Source: Physcomitrium patens (lineage: Eukaryota; Streptophyta; Bryopsida; Funariales; Funariaceae). From it: a stretch of 64,000 nt of DNA. The position numbers and the translations under genes are program-made. This document shows, one piece after another, positions 59,051 through 64,000 of this stretch. Position 1 is the stretch's first letter, and each line of letters starts with the position of its first letter. The notes under the pieces were generated by a model. It was not told the origin of the DNA and made no database searches. It saw only the letters and a list, made by a program, of their open reading frames with translations. The stretch spans positions 5,143,623 to 5,207,622 of the forward strand of contig NC_037269.1 of NCBI RefSeq assembly GCF_000002425.4. The letters run 5' to 3'.

Positions 59051-59611
59051 TGTTAAGGACGAGAACTTGATGAAAAAGTAATTCAGAGAAGTGAGCCTTC
59101 TCTCAAAGAAAGGTAACAAAATATAAATAAACAAGTATGTATATTGAAAGAGAAACTGGAATGGCTATTGCCAAAGACTAGAAAACATGAAGACTCTTGA
59201 AACTAGACTGGAAACAAGAAAAAAGTTAACAAGAGTGAAGAAGGCTTCACTCTAGTCCTTATATATACTATCTAACTAGAGGCTACGTGGCAATGTTCTA
59301 TAGGACCTTCAATATGTTTTGACTTTGTAGGACACATGCCTTGACTTACAAGGCAAGTTTTTCTATGTGTGGGCCACATTGTTAGCTTAGTCTTCAAGCT
59401 AATAACATGTGTGGCACATGGCCAATTTTTTGACCATGTTTCTAATCCAAAAAGTCAATTAAATACACCTATAAAGTCAAAGTAGCATCTATAAAGCTTC
59501 TAAGAAGCTTCCATATCAAATACTATAGAATTATCTTTCTTTTATCTACTTTTACTTACTTCTACCTATTTATATATGTAATTACTGACTTACAAGAGTA
59601 TTTCTATGAAA
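59051..59611 (-). repeat. 5' LTR of B-1
   Basis: 561 bp, the same length as its partner but with scattered differences and a decayed tip (plus-strand tttctatgaaa instead of tgtccgtgaca). TATA is on the minus strand at 59261-59268. The predicted RNA start ACTCTTGTTAA is at 59227-59237. Confidence 0.85.
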
Positions 59612-61047
59612 ATTTATTGTAATTATTACTTAGGTAATATGAATAGGTAGAAGTAGATAAAAGTAGATTAATTTCATAATATCTTTTAGAGAAGTTTTCT
59701 AGAAGCTTCATAGACGTTGCTTTGACTTTATATGTGTTTATACTTAATTAATAGATTAGAAACTTGGTCAATAAATTAACCATGTACCACACATGTTGGT
59801 AGCTTATGAAACAAGCTAACTATTTAGCACCCACATAGAAAACTTGCCTTGTAAGTTAAGATACATATTGTGCAAAGTCAACACGTTTTTGGAGGTCCTA
59901 TAGAATGTCACCACATAACTCTTAAGTAGATAGTATATATAGAAGCAAGAGTGAAGCCTTCTTCACTCTTGTCAACTCTTTTCTTGCTTTTAATCTAGTT
60001 TCAAGGGTCTCTAGTTTTCTTATCTTTTGGCAATAGCCATTTCAATTTCTTTCTTAATATATATATTTAGTTATTTCTATTTTGTCATCATTCTTTGAAA
60101 AAAGTCTCACTTATTTATTTATTTTTATCAAGTTCTTGTCCATGATAACTTATTGGAGAGGATAAAAGTAAGGTATGTTTGGAAGAAGGCAAGCGGTGAA
60201 GATCTTCATCCTTATTAGTCGAATGTCATACCCAATGGGCTTCAAGGATGTTGCTTGAGGCCTTATTAGAAATTAGGATTTTTTTTCCAAAATCATTCAA
60301 GGTTTGGAGGCTATGATCAGTAATTTTAGATTTTTGGATATAGATTGGGTGTAATATTTGTGTGATTTGGAGTTTTCATAAAGGAGTTATTGGTGCTCAA
60401 AGTTAAGGTGTCAATTTCATATCTACTATCACTCTTTGGAGCATAACATACACTTATAGAGAGCAACAAAAGATTGATAACCTAGATTGAAGATAGCACT
60501 TTTTTAGCTACACTTTTTATATATTATTTGATGAATTTGGAGTTTGGATGAAAAAGTTATAGAGAGTTGAAGTCAATCCATCCAAATCAAAAGCAGTAAG
60601 TAAGTGATTTTATTCATATCAATAAGTAGAGCCATATCTTAAGTTTCTAGATGAATTTTTAGCTCAAGCTTTTTAAAGAAGGTAGATTATTGTCTTAGTA
60701 AGCTAAATATATAAATTTTGTGGCATTTGAGTACTTAATTTGTGAAATATGAAGAAATTTATATATAAGTGTATGAAAACTAAGGTTTAAAGCTAATGTT
60801 AGGATTTTAGCCATATCTTAAGATTTGCAATGAATTTACAATTGAAATTTTTTGTAATAGTTGTTAAAAGTACATCTATACTTTTTGTAAAATTTGAGTA
60901 TGTTTCATCAGTCCAATTGGAAGATATGAGTTGTTGAAGTTTGAGAATAATATCCCATTAGAATATATAAAGATTTAAAGTTTTATTCATATTTTGGACG
61001 TTTTAGGGAACTTAAGACTTATACGTTTGGTGTAATTGCTCCTAAAA

Positions 61048-61087
<40 letters not shown>

Positions 61088-61176
61088 CTTGGGCTTTCTT
61101 ATCTCAAGTCTTGATTGAGCAATTAGTGATAGTGAGGAATCCAATTCTTTCTTGAGGCAATTTTTTCTACCATCAC

Positions 61177-63483
61177 AACGATAGTCCAACTTATCACAAG
61201 AACGAGTAGTCTTAATATAGCAAGAAAGTAATCATACCTTATCACTCATATTGAATTGTGGTTTCTCCTTGCAATAGGTATCCACGTTGGTCTTATGTTG
61301 TTCTTGAGCTTCTTTTAATTGTGTCCTCATTGTTGTATGTAGCTCTGATAAAGAATTTACTAAATCTTCTACCATAGGATTATCAACTTTTGAAAAGTCA
61401 AAAGTATCAAGTCATGGATGATAATCACAATTGTAAAAAAAAGTGTTTGTTGAATAGAAAAATTTACCAAATTATTGTATACAAATTCTTCTACTGGCAA
61501 AAGATTTGTCCAATCATCTTCATAATAGTTGATGGTATACCTCAAATATTGCTCCAAAACTTGATTTTTTCATTTTGTTTGCCCATCAGTTTGAAAATAA
61601 AAAGTCAAAGAGAGCTTTATATCGACTTTTAGAATCTTGAATAGGATTTTTTAAAATCTTGATATAAATTGAGTCCCTATATCCGATATAATATCTTCTG
61701 ACAATCCATGATAGCAATAGATATTATCAATAAAAAACTTAGTTTTTTCTTTACTTAAAAAAGTTTTTGTACATGGTACAAAACGAGCCATTTTGATGAA
61801 CCAATTTACAATTATGAATATAGAGTCATATGAACTTGAACTTAGAAGATCTGTAATAAAATCCTTAAAAATAGAAGACCATGGTTGTTCGGATATAGGC
61901 AAAGGTTGGAAAAGTCCATAGGGTTGATGATGAGGAGTTTTTGATCTTGAAAAAATATCACATGATTGGAAAAAGTCTTTTACCACCTTCTACATTTACG
62001 GCTACCAAAAAAACTCTAAATATAAGCTCTAAAGTGTTATTGTATCTAAAATGTCGTACTTTTGGAAAGTCATGACGTACTTGAAGAATATGTAAACGTA
62101 GTTCTCTTTCTAGAACATATAAATATCCTTTGAAATAGAATAGGTTGTTTTTGAACTCAAACTTTGAAATATTATGAGACTTAGCAGAAGAATTCTTAAT
62201 ATCATGAGCAAGAGGATCAGAAGACATATTTGATTGAATTTATTTGATAAAGGTTGAATCAACAGTTAATGTTGATTTCATTGCTTGAACATGAAAATAC
62301 TCTGGCTTGAAGAGGATTGTTCTTTGTTGATTAAAACCTATGTTTTTTTCTTTTGGTCCAAGATAGGAGCGTCTAGAAAGAGCATCTGATAAACCTTGTT
62401 GTTTTCCACCTCAATATGTAATCTTGAAATTAAATCTTAATAATGACATATTCCAACGGGCTTGGCAATGATTCAAAACACGTGCCAATATGAAATACTT
62501 GAGGTTCTTATAATATGTATATATTATGACTAGACTTAAAGTACCTTCTAAATAATGATGCCATTCTTGTAGTGAATCTATAATTGTAAGAAGTTCTTTG
62601 TTATGGATCTCATAGTTAATCTTCATTGCTAAAAATTTTATAAATTGAAAAGCTATTAGATGGAGTTTATAATTTGTTCTCATTTGTGACAATATTACAT
62701 ATAAGATAAAGTTTGATGCATCTATTTTTATAAAAATCTTAATAAAAAAGTTGACGCAATATAAAATTGGTACAAAAGTAAATTCTTTCTTCAAAGCAAT
62801 AAATGATGCTTTGGCTTCTTTATTCTACTCAAGATTGTCTTTACAAGTCAAATGTATAAGTGGAGCTGCAACTTGAGAAAAATTCTTGATAAAGATTCGA
62901 TAATAATTGGCAAAGCCCAAAAAGCATTGTACATCTCTTATTATTTTTTGAATCTTCCAATCTATGATAGTTTGAACGTTCTTTGGATCCATTATAAGGC
63001 CTTCATTGAAAATAATGTATCTCAAAAAGTCAACTTGAGTAGTGTGGAATATACACTTTTCTATCTTTTCATATAATCTTGTATCTCTTAGTTTTTATAA
63101 CACATGACAAATATGAACTTCATGTCATTTTGTGTTCTTGGAATAGATTAAAATACTGTCCAAATAACAAATCATCAAGAAACTCACAAAAAACAACATT
63201 TATTAGATATTGAAAAGTAGCTAGTACATTTGTGAGTCCAAAAGGCATGACATTATATTCAAAACGTTCATATCTAGTTTAAAAAGCAGTCTTCCATTCA
63301 TCTCCTTCTTTGATGCGGATCAAGTTATATGCTCCTCATAGATCTATTTTTGAATAGATCTTTGCTTGATTTAGTTGAAATCAAAGATAGACGATACCTA
63401 TTTTTAATGGTGATCTTGTTAAATCCTCAATAATCCACACACATCTACAGAGAGATCTGTCTTTTTTTATTATAAATAAGATA
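61177..63483 (-). pseudogene. B-3 integrase, RNase H and RT remnants
   Basis: Integrase is at about 61370-62000 with CDIFSRSKTPHHQPYGLFQP and VKDFFQSCDIF (zinc-binding CxxC kept). A gypsy-type linker is at 61958-62227. RNase H is at 62411-62794 (KIDASNFILYVILSQM, INYEIHNKELLTIIDSLQEW). RT thumb text MDPKNVQTIIDWKIQKIIRD is at about 62990. Frameshifts and stops separate the pieces, and the RT palm is cut at the right edge. Confidence 0.75.
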
Positions 63484-63627
63484 GGCCACAATGCTTAATC
63501 ACTAAAATAAATAAATCAATCAATCAATCAATCAATCAAATCAAATAACAACTCGAAATGGAACAAACTAAGTAAATTAAAGACAATATTTTCTAAAAAG
63601 TTTAAACCTTTGAGAAAAATGATAAAT

Positions 63628-63675
<48 letters not shown>

Positions 63676-63850
63676 CATAAAATTTGAATTAGTAAACTAA
63701 AGAAATTTTTTTACATTTGAATTTCCACTCTTTGTAAATTACAGTCTAAGTATTGCAAGGTTCTATGCTTTATGTACTTCTCCTATAATGATTAATTATT
63801 AATCAAAGATCATATTGAATAAGAACTTCTTCAAAATATATTTGGGTAAA

Positions 63851-63892
<42 letters not shown>

Positions 63893-64000
63893 AAACCACT
63901 TCTTTAATATATTTATTATATTCATTATCAAAAATTTAAGAAAACTAGAGAGAAGAATAATAATTATAATAATAATCTTATTAACAAGTAGTAACCATAT
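63484..64000. other. AT-rich right edge with microsatellites
   Basis: No gene. (ATCA)n near 63509-63540, (TA)n at about 63632-63673 and again at about 63852-63886. B-3 homology ends just to the left. Confidence 0.7.

Larger units (their letters stand above)
46592..59611 (-). mobile_element. Chromovirus B-1, Ty3/gypsy element with target duplication ATTTA
   Basis: Minus-strand element with two 561-bp LTRs: 3' LTR 46592-47152, 5' LTR 59051-59611. The duplication ATTTA is at 46587-46591 and 59612-59616. Removing it restores the LTR of B-2 (TGTCACGAACATATATTTA followed by TTGTAATT). Its own interruptions are element A (51924-58083) and a chimeric fragment (about 47772-48231). Order on the minus strand is leader with self-priming site, gag, zinc knuckle, protease, RT, RNase H, integrase, chromodomain, accessory segment, purine tract agaagggggaataa, LTR. 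Confidence 0.88.
44472..60147 (+). mobile_element. Chromovirus B-2, rearranged plus-strand element inside C-3
   Basis: The left LTR (44472-45021, 550 bp) is flanked on both sides by GCTTA (44467-44471 and 45022-45026) and continues into 120 bp of C-3 sequence. Then comes an abrupt switch at about 45142 to gag, protease and RT fragments (to 46572). The right LTR starts TGTCACGAAC at 46573, is interrupted after 19 bp by B-1, and resumes at 59617-60147. The 120-bp C-3 segment appears after both LTRs, so this is not a simple insertion. RNase H, integrase and the 3' leader are deleted. Confidence 0.7.
44228..61176 (+). repeat. C-3, solo-LTR-like insertion in B-3, split by B-2
   Basis: Left part 44228 to about 44471 (starting TGTTGTACTA, decayed from TGTCGTACTG). 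The right part, 60148 to about 61176, ends near ATCAC, with ACAA (44224-44227) and a decayed counterpart at the far side. Without the insertions its length is about 1.25 kb, as for C-1 and C-2. A (TA)n array lies inside it at 61052-61084. Confidence 0.7.
43627..63483 (-). mobile_element. Chromovirus B-3, outermost layer of nest 2 (truncated)
   Basis: Minus-strand B-family remnant. A partial 3' LTR (43627 to about 44017) is joined directly to integrase-tail/chromodomain sequence (44018-44227), so the accessory segment and LTR edge are deleted. The body resumes at about 61177 with integrase, RNase H and RT, and homology stops near 63483 inside RT. No 5' LTR or gag remains. C-3 (44228 to about 61176) interrupts it with about 4-bp flanks. 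The frames at 61651-61986 (SSIFKDFITDLLSSSSYDSI), 62411-62794 and 62825-63025 are the longest readable pieces. Confidence 0.75.

Overview
This is plant nuclear DNA. Two ordinary plant genes can be read through their introns. One encodes a Golgi GT47 (MUR3/KATAMARI1-like exostosin) glycosyltransferase (5424-7910, minus). The other encodes a two-B-box, CCT-domain CONSTANS-like factor of the COL9 type (37952-40106, minus). Everything between and after them is AT-rich and dominated by decayed transposable elements. Chromodomain-bearing Ty3/gypsy elements, a DD34E Tc1-like transposon and short introns would fit a non-seed land plant such as a moss, but that placement is only inference.

Layout. 1-5.4 kb: gene-poor, with unidentified coding-like remnants. 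5.4-7.9 kb: GT47 gene. 7.9-14.4 kb: AT-rich spacer with microsatellites and a perfect hairpin. 14.4-33.7 kb: nest 1. An old minus-strand chromovirus (B-4) is split by a Tc1/mariner-like element (18412-31595). That element is split by a plus-strand chromovirus (B-5, 18489-29741, target duplication TAATA). B-5 is in turn split by two long solo-LTR-like insertions (C-1, C-2) and a related one (D-1). 34-37.9 kb: more repeats. 38-40.1 kb: CONSTANS-like gene, with GC-richer upstream DNA to about 41.9 kb. 43.6-63.5 kb: nest 2, five layers deep: B-3 is split by solo LTR C-3, then by element B-2, then by B-1 (46592-59611, duplication ATTTA), then by the youngest element A (51924-58083, duplication TATAG). 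A small chimeric fragment of an A relative also sits inside B-1.

Most notable reading. Families A and B look like self-priming chromoviruses. An 11-nt sequence starting 31-32 nt downstream of the LTR TATA box (the predicted RNA 5' end) is complementary to an 11-nt site lying exactly 2 nt inside the 5' LTR. This holds for A, B-5 and B-1, and in decayed form for B-4. It is the geometry of yeast Tf1 self-priming, not the tRNA priming usual for plant retroelements. A conserved foldback overlaps the predicted start site. The A LTR also carries tandem, correctly phased heat-shock-element arrays directly upstream of its TATA box. A similar array lies upstream of the Tc1-like transposase. Both chromovirus families keep an extra small conserved coding segment between pol and the 3' LTR.

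All element proteins are broken by stops or frameshifts, and nearly all stops in A are of the C-to-T or G-to-A kind. No RNA gene, CRISPR array or bacterial feature was seen.
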